Below, in pieces: positions 17,019 through 25,624 of a stretch of DNA of 64,000 bases. The stretch spans positions 1-64,000 of the forward strand of contig OMXJ01000013.1 of the NCBI GenBank assembly GCA_900315015.1. Direction: 5' to 3'. The notes beneath the pieces were generated by a model. That model made no database searches. It was not told the DNA's origin and saw nothing but the letters and a program-made list of their open reading frames with translations. Each line of letters begins with the position of its first letter. Positions within the stretch are counted from its first letter, which is position 1. The DNA is from an uncultured Eubacteriales bacterium (GTDB lineage Bacteria; Bacillota; Clostridia; Lachnospirales; Lachnospiraceae). The translations under genes were made by a program, and so were the position numbers.

Positions 17019-17062
17019 TTTAAAAAATTTTCGACACACACAATTTTTATCAGCAATAATAT

Positions 17063-17100
17063 AAACGCCGTAATGTAATATATTTTACAAAACGGCGTTT
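17063..17100 (-). terminator. Hairpin downstream of the importer operon
   Basis: Perfect 8-bp stem AAACGCCG/CGGCGTTT with a 22-nt AT-rich loop, 75 bases beyond the binding-protein stop. The T-run after it is weak. Confidence 0.6.
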
Positions 17101-17175
17101 ATAAAGTCAATATCAATATTTCAAGTCTTTACATTTACTATGAATCATATTTCAATTTATATTTTGATTCATGGA

Positions 17176-19155
17176 TTATTCTGTAAGAGAATCGCCTGAC
17201 TTAACGATATCCTCAAGTCTCTTTCTCTCTGCTGCACCTTCCTGTGACCATGCAAGACAGTCCTCATAGCCAAGTGCATAACAGTTAGTAATCATATCTG
17301 AAACGATCTTATCAAATTCATCATCTGACTTAGCATAGATTGCATTCCATGAACCTGTAACTATAGCATCTGTAACCTGGTTCCAAGCAGCCTTTAATTC
17401 AGCTGACTGATCTGCATCTGCATAAGTTGTTGCTACAGCAACCTTAAATGCCTTGCTGCCATCTGCAAGCGTCTTAGCATCAAGATACTCATCTGGAAGC
17501 TTGATTGAATCATTTTCAACACCGAGCTTTTCTGCTACGAAAGATCTCCAGTCTTTCTCTGTGTCATTCTTAGCTTCTGTCTGCTCTGATGACCAATAAT
17601 GCCAATCATATCTCTCACCTGAAACAGGATTTGTAGCTGATGTTGACCATGTTGTATTGTTGATCTGAATGCAGCCATCATTAAATGTCTTTCCACCAAG
17701 CTCTTCTGGCATAACAGTTGTTCTATCCTCTGCGCAAGCCTTACCAAGCTTTGTGAAATATGTCTTTCCATCCTTATAGTACCAGCAGCCATCTGTTGCA
17801 TCCGGAGTAGCCTGTAGCGACTTAGGTCCATAGTTGTATTCCATGTATCCATCTGGTGTTGAAAGGTAGTTGATGATAGCCATACAGAGCTCAGGATACT
17901 GTGTATTAGCACCGATTGTCCAAAGTCTATTTCCACCGTAAGTACTCATACCATAAACAACAGGAGTACAATCATCAGGTGTAAGTGAGCACATCATCTT
18001 ATTCTGTGAAAGATGCTCATCTGTATTGTAGATATCTCTACCAGCATAGTTGAAGATTGAGTAGAATACACCACCGACCTTCATCTTCTCTGACATATCT
18101 GTATATGTCTGAGTCATTGAGTTAGGATCAAGAAGACCCTTCTGGTAAAGTGTGTTGTAGAACTTAAGCATTTCAAGGTATGGACCATTCTCTTCAAGAG
18201 CATCATGGTAAACACCTGAATCAACATCGTAAATACCAAGAGCCTGCTCATCATATCCATAATAAGCTGTAGCTGTTGACTTTACGTACATAACCATGTT
18301 TCCATCCCAATCTGGCCAGAGTGAAGCTGCGTAAGTTTCCTTACCATTATCATCAGTTGGGCAGATCTGCTTCATTGACTCAAGAAGTGAAACATAGTCG
18401 TCAAGATTCTTAACCTCCGGATGACCGAGCTGCTCATAGAGATCCCAACGAATATCCCAGCTATACATGAAAGTCTCATGGTCTGCTGAGCTTGAAGCTA
18501 CGTTGTGACCAAAGCCGTAAAGGCCGCCATCATCATTAAGAGTTCTATTTGCTGCAAGAGCTGTCTTCATGTGCTCTGCAATGTATGGACCATATTCATT
18601 AAGAAGATCTTCATCATCCCAGTTCCAAAGCATACCAGAATTTACAGCCTTCTTATACTTATCGCCGTTTGAACCCCAAACAACGATATCACCAAGGTTA
18701 CCCTCCTGCATACGTGTATCATAAGCACCTGATACGTCACAGATAACATTAAGCTTTACATTGAACTTATCCTGAAAAAGCTTTCCTGACCAACCAGTAA
18801 GCTCACCTGGAACGTTTGCAAGCTGTGAGAAAACATCAAGTGTAACTGTGCTATCTGGCTTAAGACCATCATCAGCAATGAGAGCTACGATATCATCATC
18901 AGCATTTTCATCAGCACTGTCTGTAACACCCTGAGGAACTGTATACTCAGTAGCCTCTGTTGTAGCCTCTTCGTTTCCGTTCTCACCAGCCTTAGTTGTT
19001 GCGTCTGTTCCGCCTGCAGCTGTTGTAGCATCAGCGCCCTTAGTAGTAGCTGCTGTTGTAGAATCATTACCGCTACTTGATCCACATGCTGTTAAGCTTG
19101 ATGCAACCATAGTAGCAGTAAGTACTGCTGCCATCATCTTCTTAGATAACTTCAT
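17176..19155 (-). CDS. Sugar ABC importer substrate-binding lipoprotein
   Basis: A 659-aa extracytoplasmic solute-binding lipoprotein. Signal peptide with lipobox SSLTAC (Cys24), then a Thr/Ala-rich linker to about residue 85, then a large LplA/YtcQ-type binding domain. It should capture an oligosaccharide for the two permeases encoded immediately upstream. Long (above 500 aa) binding proteins of this type go with LplB/YtcP permeases and a shared ATPase. The neighbouring araA and kinase genes suggest an arabinose-containing ligand (inference). Confidence 0.9.
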   Translation of the reverse strand: MKLSKKMMAAVLTATMVASSLTACGSSSGNDSTTAATTKGADATTAAGGTDATTKAGENGNEEATTEATEYTVPQGVTDSADENADDDIVALIADDGLKPDSTVTLDVFSQLANVPGELTGWSGKLFQDKFNVKLNVICDVSGAYDTRMQEGNLGDIVVWGSNGDKYKKAVNSGMLWNWDDEDLLNEYGPYIAEHMKTALAANRTLNDDGGLYGFGHNVASSSADHETFMYSWDIRWDLYEQLGHPEVKNLDDYVSLLESMKQICPTDDNGKETYAASLWPDWDGNMVMYVKSTATAYYGYDEQALGIYDVDSGVYHDALEENGPYLEMLKFYNTLYQKGLLDPNSMTQTYTDMSEKMKVGGVFYSIFNYAGRDIYNTDEHLSQNKMMCSLTPDDCTPVVYGMSTYGGNRLWTIGANTQYPELCMAIINYLSTPDGYMEYNYGPKSLQATPDATDGCWYYKDGKTYFTKLGKACAEDRTTVMPEELGGKTFNDGCIQINNTTWSTSATNPVSGERYDWHYWSSEQTEAKNDTEKDWRSFVAEKLGVENDSIKLPDEYLDAKTLADGSKAFKVAVATTYADADQSAELKAAWNQVTDAIVTGSWNAIYAKSDDEFDKIVSDMITNCYALGYEDCLAWSQEGAAERKRLEDIVKSGDSLTE

Positions 19156-19295
19156 ATTAATCCTCCTCTAAATATGCATTTGTACTTTCGTACGTTTAAT
19201 TTAGCACCTTTGCATCTCCGCAATTTTGTGCTACATTTTGTATAATATTTGTATTGCTTACATTTTTAAGCTAGAAAAAATCTAGCATATCTTTA

Positions 19296-20198
19296 TTAAC
19301 CCTTAACTGCACCAAGCATGATACCCTTTTCAAAATACTTCATCATAAATGGGTAAACCATAAGAATAGGAATGATAGAAACCATTGAAACCGTATTCTT
19401 CATCGCAACTACGCTTCTGGCTGCCTCAAAGGCTGCTGAGCTTGAATTCTCATTAAGAGATGTGCTCATTGTTAAGTAGTTATAAAGTAAGTGCTGGAGC
19501 GTACGCAGGTTCTGGCTCTGCTGCATGAGCATAAGAGAATCTGTGAAGGAGTTCCAGTTACCAACCGCACCAAAGATAGCGATTGTAGCAAGAATAGGCT
19601 TTGAAAGAGGCCATATGATTCTCAGGAATACCGTCATGAAGCCGGCACCATCCATCTGAGCACTCTCTTCAAGCTCTGCAGGAATGCTCTCAACATATGT
19701 CTTTACAAGAATAATGTTGTAAGGAGCAACGATACCTGGAATGATGTATGCAAGGAAGTTGTTTGTAAGACCAAGCATTGACATGTTCATGTACCAAGGA
19801 ATAAGACCTGCATTAAAGTACATTGTAATGAAAATAAATCTGTAAATAAAGGTTCTATGCCACATTTCCTTCTTGGTTACAAGGTAACCTACAAGGGCTG
19901 AAGCAAATACCATCAGTGCTGTTGCAAGAATTGTTCTAGCTATAGTAACAAGGAAAGCAGTAAGTACTTCCGATCTGTTAACAATGTCGATGTAATTCTG
20001 GAACTGAATTCCTATAGGATAAAATCTGACTAATCCCTTATTAACTGCATCATTACTACTGATTGTAGTAATGAAAAGATAATAGAACGGGAAGAAACAG
20101 CTCAGTGTAAAAATACCAAATATAAGGTAATCGAAGATATAGAAAATTATATCTCCCGGCTTATAAGCAAAGCCTTCTTTTGATTTAAATTTTGCCAT
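19296..20198 (-). CDS. Sugar ABC importer permease (YtcP/LplC type)
   Basis: A 300-aa membrane protein with six helices and the EAA-loop pattern (ELEESAQMDGAGFMTVFLRIIWPLSKP) that contacts the ATPase. The C-terminus YFEKGIMLGAVKG is characteristic of the YtcP branch. It pairs with the LplB-type permease ending 18 bases upstream. GGGGGAA precedes the ATG. No ATPase gene accompanies the set. Confidence 0.9.
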   Translation of the reverse strand: MAKFKSKEGFAYKPGDIIFYIFDYLIFGIFTLSCFFPFYYLFITTISSNDAVNKGLVRFYPIGIQFQNYIDIVNRSEVLTAFLVTIARTILATALMVFASALVGYLVTKKEMWHRTFIYRFIFITMYFNAGLIPWYMNMSMLGLTNNFLAYIIPGIVAPYNIILVKTYVESIPAELEESAQMDGAGFMTVFLRIIWPLSKPILATIAIFGAVGNWNSFTDSLMLMQQSQNLRTLQHLLYNYLTMSTSLNENSSSAAFEAARSVVAMKNTVSMVSIIPILMVYPFMMKYFEKGIMLGAVKG

Positions 20199-20216
20199 TA
20201 TTATTCCCCCTTTCTA

Positions 20217-21827
20217 TTAAATAATACCGCTACCACGAATAGCCTTCGATGCGGTATTCGCAATAAACAGAAGAATAATCGATATAATGGACTTCGCCAT
20301 ACCGATTACCGTTGACAGAGGAATCAGGCCGTTACCATCGAATACGAGCTTATATACATAAAGGTCAAGTACGTTCAACTTGTCGATAGTAGATGCGTTT
20401 GAGAATACGAGGTACTGATCCATACCATTTGAAAGAATACCTGCAATACTCATAACAAGAAGTACGATGAAAGTAGGAAGAAGTCCCGGAAGTGTAACAT
20501 GCCACATCTTCTGGAATCTGCCGGCACCGTCAACCGTAGCCGCTTCATAAAGCTGCTGATCAATACCTGAAATAGCTGAGATATAAATGATAGCACTCCA
20601 TCCAAGACCTTTCCAGGTACCCCACGCCCACATCTTTAACCAAAGGTGACTTGTTGACATAAGGAACATTGTGCTTGTTCCCATAAGACTGTTAATAAGA
20701 CCATCTGCACTAAAGAGAATGAATGCGATAGAGTAAACAAGAACCCAGCTTATGAAGTTAGGAATTGTTGTAAATATCTGTACAATTCTCTTGAAATGAG
20801 AATTGTGGATTTCTGAAAGGAATATAGCAAATACCATTGGGAGCCAGCTTGTAGAAATACCAATAAAGCTAAGACCTAAGGTATTCTTCATAACATTTGC
20901 AAGGTTTGCCTTTGTAGCTTCGTTCTGGAAAAGGAACTTGAACCACTTAAGACCTACAAACATATCCTTTGTAAGTTCGCCGTCACCTGACTCATAATCA
21001 AAGAATGCATATCTCCATCCCCAAAGTGGAAGATAGCTGAATACAAGTGCAAGGAATGCAAAAGGAAGAATGAGAAGGAAAAGCTGGAACTTTGGCTCCA
21101 TCTCAAATACTGTAGCACATGGCATCTTAAGAAGCATAGCAAATGCGATCAACTGAAGCACAATTATTGCAATTGCAAAAGCTAAAAGCATGTACCAACC
21201 TGAAGGAAGGGCTGCCCCAACGTTCTTTTCGATCCAGTTTGCACTCTTTTCAGGAAGATTTGCTGTATTGTTAAAACCATCTACAACACTCTTCATTATA
21301 AGAAGAGAAACAATTGATAAAGCTCCGCCGCCAAGTGTGACTGCAGCGCCTAATCTCTTGAACTTTGAATTTCCAAGTGAAAGTACAATGACACCTGCAA
21401 CTATAAGTACAAGTGCAATGATATATACCCAGCTTCCAGTGTAGAGTGTCTTAAAAGAAGCCTCTGTAATATAACCTTTGTTGAAAGCTCTGGTACAGTT
21501 CTGTGTAAGTCTTGTATATGACGAAACAATAGCAAGAATCGAAGTATTCTGTGGAATAAGTTTTGTCACATATGCAGGATTTGTAGCTGGAAATAATGTA
21601 AGGAATAACATTAAGAATGCAACAACTCTCATTACCCAGTAAGTAACCTGAGTAAATTTATTAGGATACGCCTTTTCATCGTGTTTTTCTTTAGTATAAT
21701 CCTTAGTTTTTCCGGCGTTTTTAGCGGCGCTTAGGTCATTTGCCAAATCAGATGATACTTCAGTATAAGTCTTTATGGTCACATCCTCTTCGCGTACTCC
21801 GCTTTGTTCTTTTGAATTATCAGCCAT
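20217..21827 (-). CDS. Sugar ABC importer permease (LplB type) with long N-terminal extension
   Basis: 536 aa, against about 300 for the family. The last 300 residues are a normal LplB permease (YLPLWGWRYAFFDY, EAA loop LYEAATVDGAGRFQKMWHVT, C-terminal ASKAIRGSGII). The first 230 residues hold a charged cytoplasmic stretch and about four additional membrane helices. The start is secure (ATG behind AGGAGGT). It opens the operon permease, permease, binding protein. Confidence 0.88.
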   Translation of the reverse strand: MADNSKEQSGVREEDVTIKTYTEVSSDLANDLSAAKNAGKTKDYTKEKHDEKAYPNKFTQVTYWVMRVVAFLMLFLTLFPATNPAYVTKLIPQNTSILAIVSSYTRLTQNCTRAFNKGYITEASFKTLYTGSWVYIIALVLIVAGVIVLSLGNSKFKRLGAAVTLGGGALSIVSLLIMKSVVDGFNNTANLPEKSANWIEKNVGAALPSGWYMLLAFAIAIIVLQLIAFAMLLKMPCATVFEMEPKFQLFLLILPFAFLALVFSYLPLWGWRYAFFDYESGDGELTKDMFVGLKWFKFLFQNEATKANLANVMKNTLGLSFIGISTSWLPMVFAIFLSEIHNSHFKRIVQIFTTIPNFISWVLVYSIAFILFSADGLINSLMGTSTMFLMSTSHLWLKMWAWGTWKGLGWSAIIYISAISGIDQQLYEAATVDGAGRFQKMWHVTLPGLLPTFIVLLVMSIAGILSNGMDQYLVFSNASTIDKLNVLDLYVYKLVFDGNGLIPLSTVIGMAKSIISIILLFIANTASKAIRGSGII

Positions 21828-22038
21828 AAAAGAACATTACCTCCTCTTTATTATTTTCAGGCACAATTCTCCCTTGCCCAAATCTATATTCAAAATTTTA
21901 TCACAATATTCCTTCAAAATATACTTCCTTTTTTGTATACTTTTTGCCTACACATTTAGACCTTTATCAACATATAAACACCTATTCATCGCTAATCTAA
22001 AGAGTTCACTAAATCATGTAAAACTTTTACAAATAAAA

Positions 22039-22086
22039 GCACCTGCCAGAAGCTTACCGCAAATGCGGTCTGCTTCTAACAGGTGC
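22039..22086 (-). terminator. Terminator of the araA-kinase operon
   Basis: Arms GCACCTGCCAGAAGC (22039-22053) and GCTTCTAACAGGTGC (22072-22086) form a long, nearly perfect stem with an inner CCGCA/TGCGG pair. On the minus strand TTTTATTTG follows. It lies 14 bases past the kinase stop. Confidence 0.85.
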
Positions 22087-22099
22087 AGAAAAAAGGAAT

Positions 22100-23698
22100 T
22101 TACTTTTCTTCAAGAAGGTCAACTGCTGCCTTCTCTACGCCAAATGCCTTCTTATAATTCTCCATGTAAGCATTAAAGCCATCAATGTCTTTTTGCTCAG
22201 CCATAAGAGTTGAGCTAGGCTGCGACTTATATATTTTCTCATCAAGGAAATCCGAAAGGCTCTCGCCCTCTTCCTTAACTGCAGCAAATAGAGCAAGAAG
22301 TGCAATTCCCCAGGCACCGCCCTCTCCTGCTGTTTCCATAACAGTAACAGGTGAAGCGATAGCTGAAGATAAAAGTGTCTGTCCGGCTCCCTTAACGGTG
22401 AAATATCCGCCATGACCATACATCTTATCAACCGGAACATTTTCCTTCTTTAATAGTATATCCATTCCATACTTAAGAGCTGCAAGCGCATTGAAGAGCT
22501 GCATTCTCATGAAGTTAGGAAGATTGAACTTAGAATTTGCAGTACGTATGAATAGAGGTCTTCCTGCATCAAAACCGGTAACAGGCTCGCCAGAGAAATA
22601 GTTAAAGCCAACAAGTCCTCCGCAATCCGGATCTCCCTTTAATGCCTCAAGGAAGATAAGATCAAAGAGTCTGTCCTCATCTACTTCCACTCCGTAGAGC
22701 TCTAATACCTGCTTGAAGAGTCCTTCCCACGCATTGATTTCTGAAGTACAGTTGTTGCAATGTACCATGGCAACAGGTGCACCTTCCGGAGTAGTAACAA
22801 CGTCGATCTCACGATGAACGCTCTTAAGGTTTTCTGCCATTACTATCATAGAGAAGATAGAAGTACCAGCAGAAACATTACCAGTACGAACTCTTACGCT
22901 GTTTGTAGCAGCCATACCAGTTCCTGCATCGCCCTCAGGAGGACAAACTAGCGCACCGCCCTCAAGATTTCCTGAAACATCAAGAAGCTTTGCGCCTTCA
23001 TCTGTAAGGATGCCTGCATTATCACCAGCAACAAGGACTCCCGGAAGAATATCAGCAAGCTTCCATGAATAGCCCTTATCAGAAACAAGAGCATCAAAGG
23101 TCTCTATCATCGCCTTATCATAATCATTAGTCTTATCATTTATAGGGAACATACCTGATGCATCACCTACACCAAGCACCTTCTTACCTGTAAGCTTCCA
23201 GTGAATGAAACCAGCAAGTGTTGTAAAGAAAGCGATATCCTTTACATGCTCCTCACCATTAAGAATAGCCTGATATAAATGAGCAATGCTCCAACGCTGT
23301 GGAATATTGAAATTAAAAGCCTCTGTAAGCTTATCTGCAGCCTCTCCGGTAATAGTATTTCTCCAGGTGCGGAAAGGAACAAGGAGTGTATCATTTTTAT
23401 CAAAGGCAAGGTAACCATGCATCATGGCACTAACGCCGATGGCCTTTACCTTCTTAATAACTGTCCCGTAATTCTTCTGAACATTTTCAAGAAGCTTTGC
23501 ATAAGCTCCCTGCACAGAATTCTTAATGTCATCCATGCTATAGGTCCATATGCCATTTTCAAGCTTATTTTCCCACTTGTAGGAACCCTTTGCGATAACA
23601 TTTCCATCGCCGTCGATCATGACAGCCTTAACTTTAGTAGAGCCAAGCTCCATACCGATTATGGCACTGCCCTCTTCAATTATCTTCTTAATATCCAT
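22100..23698 (-). CDS. FGGY-family carbohydrate kinase (probable L-ribulokinase)
   Basis: A 532-aa kinase of the FGGY fold: N-terminal phosphate motif IGMELGSTKVKAVMID, central GDASGMFPI and CPPEGDAGTGMAATNSV, and C-terminal GHGGYFTVKGAGQTLLSSA with AGEGGAWGIALLA. By position, directly after araA and followed by a terminator, it most likely phosphorylates L-ribulose. It belongs to the long FGGY branch and not the classic E. coli AraB branch, so another pentulose or a broader range is possible. ATG 23698 is chosen over an upstream TTG because AAGAAGGGA lies just before it. Confidence 0.85.
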   Translation of the reverse strand: MDIKKIIEEGSAIIGMELGSTKVKAVMIDGDGNVIAKGSYKWENKLENGIWTYSMDDIKNSVQGAYAKLLENVQKNYGTVIKKVKAIGVSAMMHGYLAFDKNDTLLVPFRTWRNTITGEAADKLTEAFNFNIPQRWSIAHLYQAILNGEEHVKDIAFFTTLAGFIHWKLTGKKVLGVGDASGMFPINDKTNDYDKAMIETFDALVSDKGYSWKLADILPGVLVAGDNAGILTDEGAKLLDVSGNLEGGALVCPPEGDAGTGMAATNSVRVRTGNVSAGTSIFSMIVMAENLKSVHREIDVVTTPEGAPVAMVHCNNCTSEINAWEGLFKQVLELYGVEVDEDRLFDLIFLEALKGDPDCGGLVGFNYFSGEPVTGFDAGRPLFIRTANSKFNLPNFMRMQLFNALAALKYGMDILLKKENVPVDKMYGHGGYFTVKGAGQTLLSSAIASPVTVMETAGEGGAWGIALLALFAAVKEEGESLSDFLDEKIYKSQPSSTLMAEQKDIDGFNAYMENYKKAFGVEKAAVDLLEEK

Positions 23699-23815
23699 AA
23701 AAATCCCTTCTTTCAACTGCAGACTTGCTGCCGAAATACAATTAATTTCTTAATCAACTGTTTAACTTTTATCGTTACTGTGTAATTTAAAGCCTCAAAA
23801 ATCCAATCTAATTAA

Positions 23816-25315
23816 TCAGTTCTTATAATAAGCTTCGCCAAGCTTTAAATCCTTCTTAAGGCCTCTGATTGTTGTACCTTCACCGATAACAACACTCTCA
23901 ATGCCCATGCTGTCTGCCCATCTTACCATGTCATCTGCTGTAAGATCGTAAGTGAAAGCTGTATGATGAGCTCCGCCTGCATAGATCCATCCCTCTGCAC
24001 CTGTCTCTAAATCCGGCTTTGGTGTCCAGAAAGCTGTTGCTACAGGAAGCATTGGCATAGGCTTCTCTGTCTTCTTAACTGTAACCTCATTGATGATGAG
24101 ACGGAATCTGTGTCCAAGATCGATAAGTGATACTGCAATACCATCACCTTCCTTAGCTGTAAATACAAGACGAGCTGGATCTTCTCTGTCACCCATGCTA
24201 AGAGGAGTACAACGGATAGCAATTTCACCATCAGCGATTGTAGGACATACCTCAAGCATATGAGCCTGAAGAATACCTTCCTTACCAGGAACAAGATTAT
24301 AGGTATAATCTTCCATGAAAGAAGTTCCCTTTGCATCCTTCTTACCTGCTGTCATAAGCTTCATTACGCGAAGAAGAGCTGCTGTCTTCCAGTCACCCTC
24401 TGCACCAAAGCCGTAGCCCTTTTCCATAAGGTGCTGAATAGCAAGACCTGGAAGCTGCTTAAGAGAACCAAGATCTCCAAAGTGAGTAACAACTGCCTGA
24501 TAATTATGCTCAACAAGGAACTTCTCAATACCGATTTCCTGCTTAGCCTGAACAAGTACATGCTCTCTGAATTCCTTCTCATCTCTGCCATCAAGGATAA
24601 TCTTGTACTTCTTATAATATTCATCTACAAGTGCATTAGCTTCATCATCTGTAACCGCATCTACATAAGGAGTGAGGCAGTTGATTGGCCAAGCGTCAAT
24701 CTCCCAGCCGAACTTGATTTCAGCCTCTACCTTGTCGCCTTCTGTAACAGCAACGTTTCTCATATTGTCTGCAAATCTGCATACTCTTACCTTAGAGCTC
24801 TCTACAACACCGATTGCTGAATTCATCCAAGCGCCGATTTTTTCGATTACATGAGCATCCTGCCAATAGCCCATGATAACTTCACGAGCAATGCCCATTC
24901 TTGTTACGATATGACCATACTCACGGTCACCATGAGCAGCCTGGTTCTCATTCATGAAATCCATGTCGATTGTATCGTAAGGAATTTCACGATTGTACTG
25001 TGTATGGAAATGAAGAAGAGGCTTCTTAAGCTCCTTTAAGCCATGGATCCAGCTCTTAGCTGGTGAGAAGGTATGCATCCATGTAATAACACCTGCACAC
25101 TCAGCATCTGCATTAGCAGCACGGAAGGTATTAAAAATAACCTCTGAGGTGATCATGGTTGGCTTAACAACAACCTCGTATGGTAATAAACCTGAATCGT
25201 TAAGGAATTTAACGATTTCCTGAGAATGTGCTGCAACGTGAGCTAAGCACTCATCTCCATAAAGATCCTGTGATCCTGTGCAGAACCAAAACTTGTAATT
25301 CTTTGACTGTAACAT
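23816..25315 (-). CDS. araA: L-arabinose isomerase
   Basis: A 499-aa cytoplasmic metal-dependent enzyme that converts L-arabinose to L-ribulose. Family features seen: FWFCTGSQDLYGDE at the N-terminus, GVITWMHTFSPAKSWI, GFGAEGDWKTAALLR (metal-binding Glu), GTSFMEDYTYNL (second Glu), QAHMLEVCPT (His) and GGAHHTAFTYDL (His). Length matches AraA (about 500). AGGAGG precedes the ATG. It is co-transcribed with the FGGY kinase 100+ bases downstream. An unusual tandem repeat fills its upstream region. Confidence 0.96.
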   Translation of the reverse strand: MLQSKNYKFWFCTGSQDLYGDECLAHVAAHSQEIVKFLNDSGLLPYEVVVKPTMITSEVIFNTFRAANADAECAGVITWMHTFSPAKSWIHGLKELKKPLLHFHTQYNREIPYDTIDMDFMNENQAAHGDREYGHIVTRMGIAREVIMGYWQDAHVIEKIGAWMNSAIGVVESSKVRVCRFADNMRNVAVTEGDKVEAEIKFGWEIDAWPINCLTPYVDAVTDDEANALVDEYYKKYKIILDGRDEKEFREHVLVQAKQEIGIEKFLVEHNYQAVVTHFGDLGSLKQLPGLAIQHLMEKGYGFGAEGDWKTAALLRVMKLMTAGKKDAKGTSFMEDYTYNLVPGKEGILQAHMLEVCPTIADGEIAIRCTPLSMGDREDPARLVFTAKEGDGIAVSLIDLGHRFRLIINEVTVKKTEKPMPMLPVATAFWTPKPDLETGAEGWIYAGGAHHTAFTYDLTADDMVRWADSMGIESVVIGEGTTIRGLKKDLKLGEAYYKN

Positions 25316-25624
25316 TTTTTAAATCCTCCTAGACTTTTAAACATTTTGTTTGTTTTGTTTTTGTTTGTTTGTTTTTGTTTGTTTGTTTTTTCTTTTGTTA
25401 CTTTGTTTGTTTTTTTACTTTGTTTTGTAACTTTGTTTTGTAACTTTGCCTTTTGCTTTGTTACTTTTTTATGTAACTATGCCTTCTGCTTTGTTACTTT
25501 TTTATGTAACTTTGCCTTTTGCTTTGTTACTTTTTTATGTAACTTTGCCTTTTGCTCCGTTACTTTGTATTTGATATTATGACGGCTAATTTTAGGAGCC
25601 GCCTTTTACACCTTTTAATGCTGC
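25316..25624. other. araA upstream region, low complexity
   Basis: About 310 bases between the endo-arabinanase stop and araA. From 25340 to 25440 it is runs of TTTG/TTTTTG (plus strand). From 25440 to 25571 it is a 33-bp tandem repeat. An imperfect hairpin (GACGGCT/AGCCGCC) lies at 25581-25603. No clear minus-strand promoter was found. Confidence 0.6.
25440..25571. repeat. 33-bp tandem repeat, four copies, upstream of araA
   Basis: Units start at 25440, 25473, 25506 and 25539. Each begins GTAACTTTGCC and contains GTTAC 20 bases later, so every unit carries a GTAAC...GTTAC dyad. Copies 1 and 3 are identical; copy 2 has two changes; copy 4 has drifted at its end. Because 33 is divisible by three it also encodes a meaningless repeated peptide on the plus strand. 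Confidence 0.92.

Noticed and set aside
25346-25582. Open frame on the plus strand encoding repeated NFAFCFVTFLC units
   Set aside because: It is the 33-bp tandem repeat read through; composition is all F/V/C/T, there is no ribosome site, and the flanking genes run the other way.
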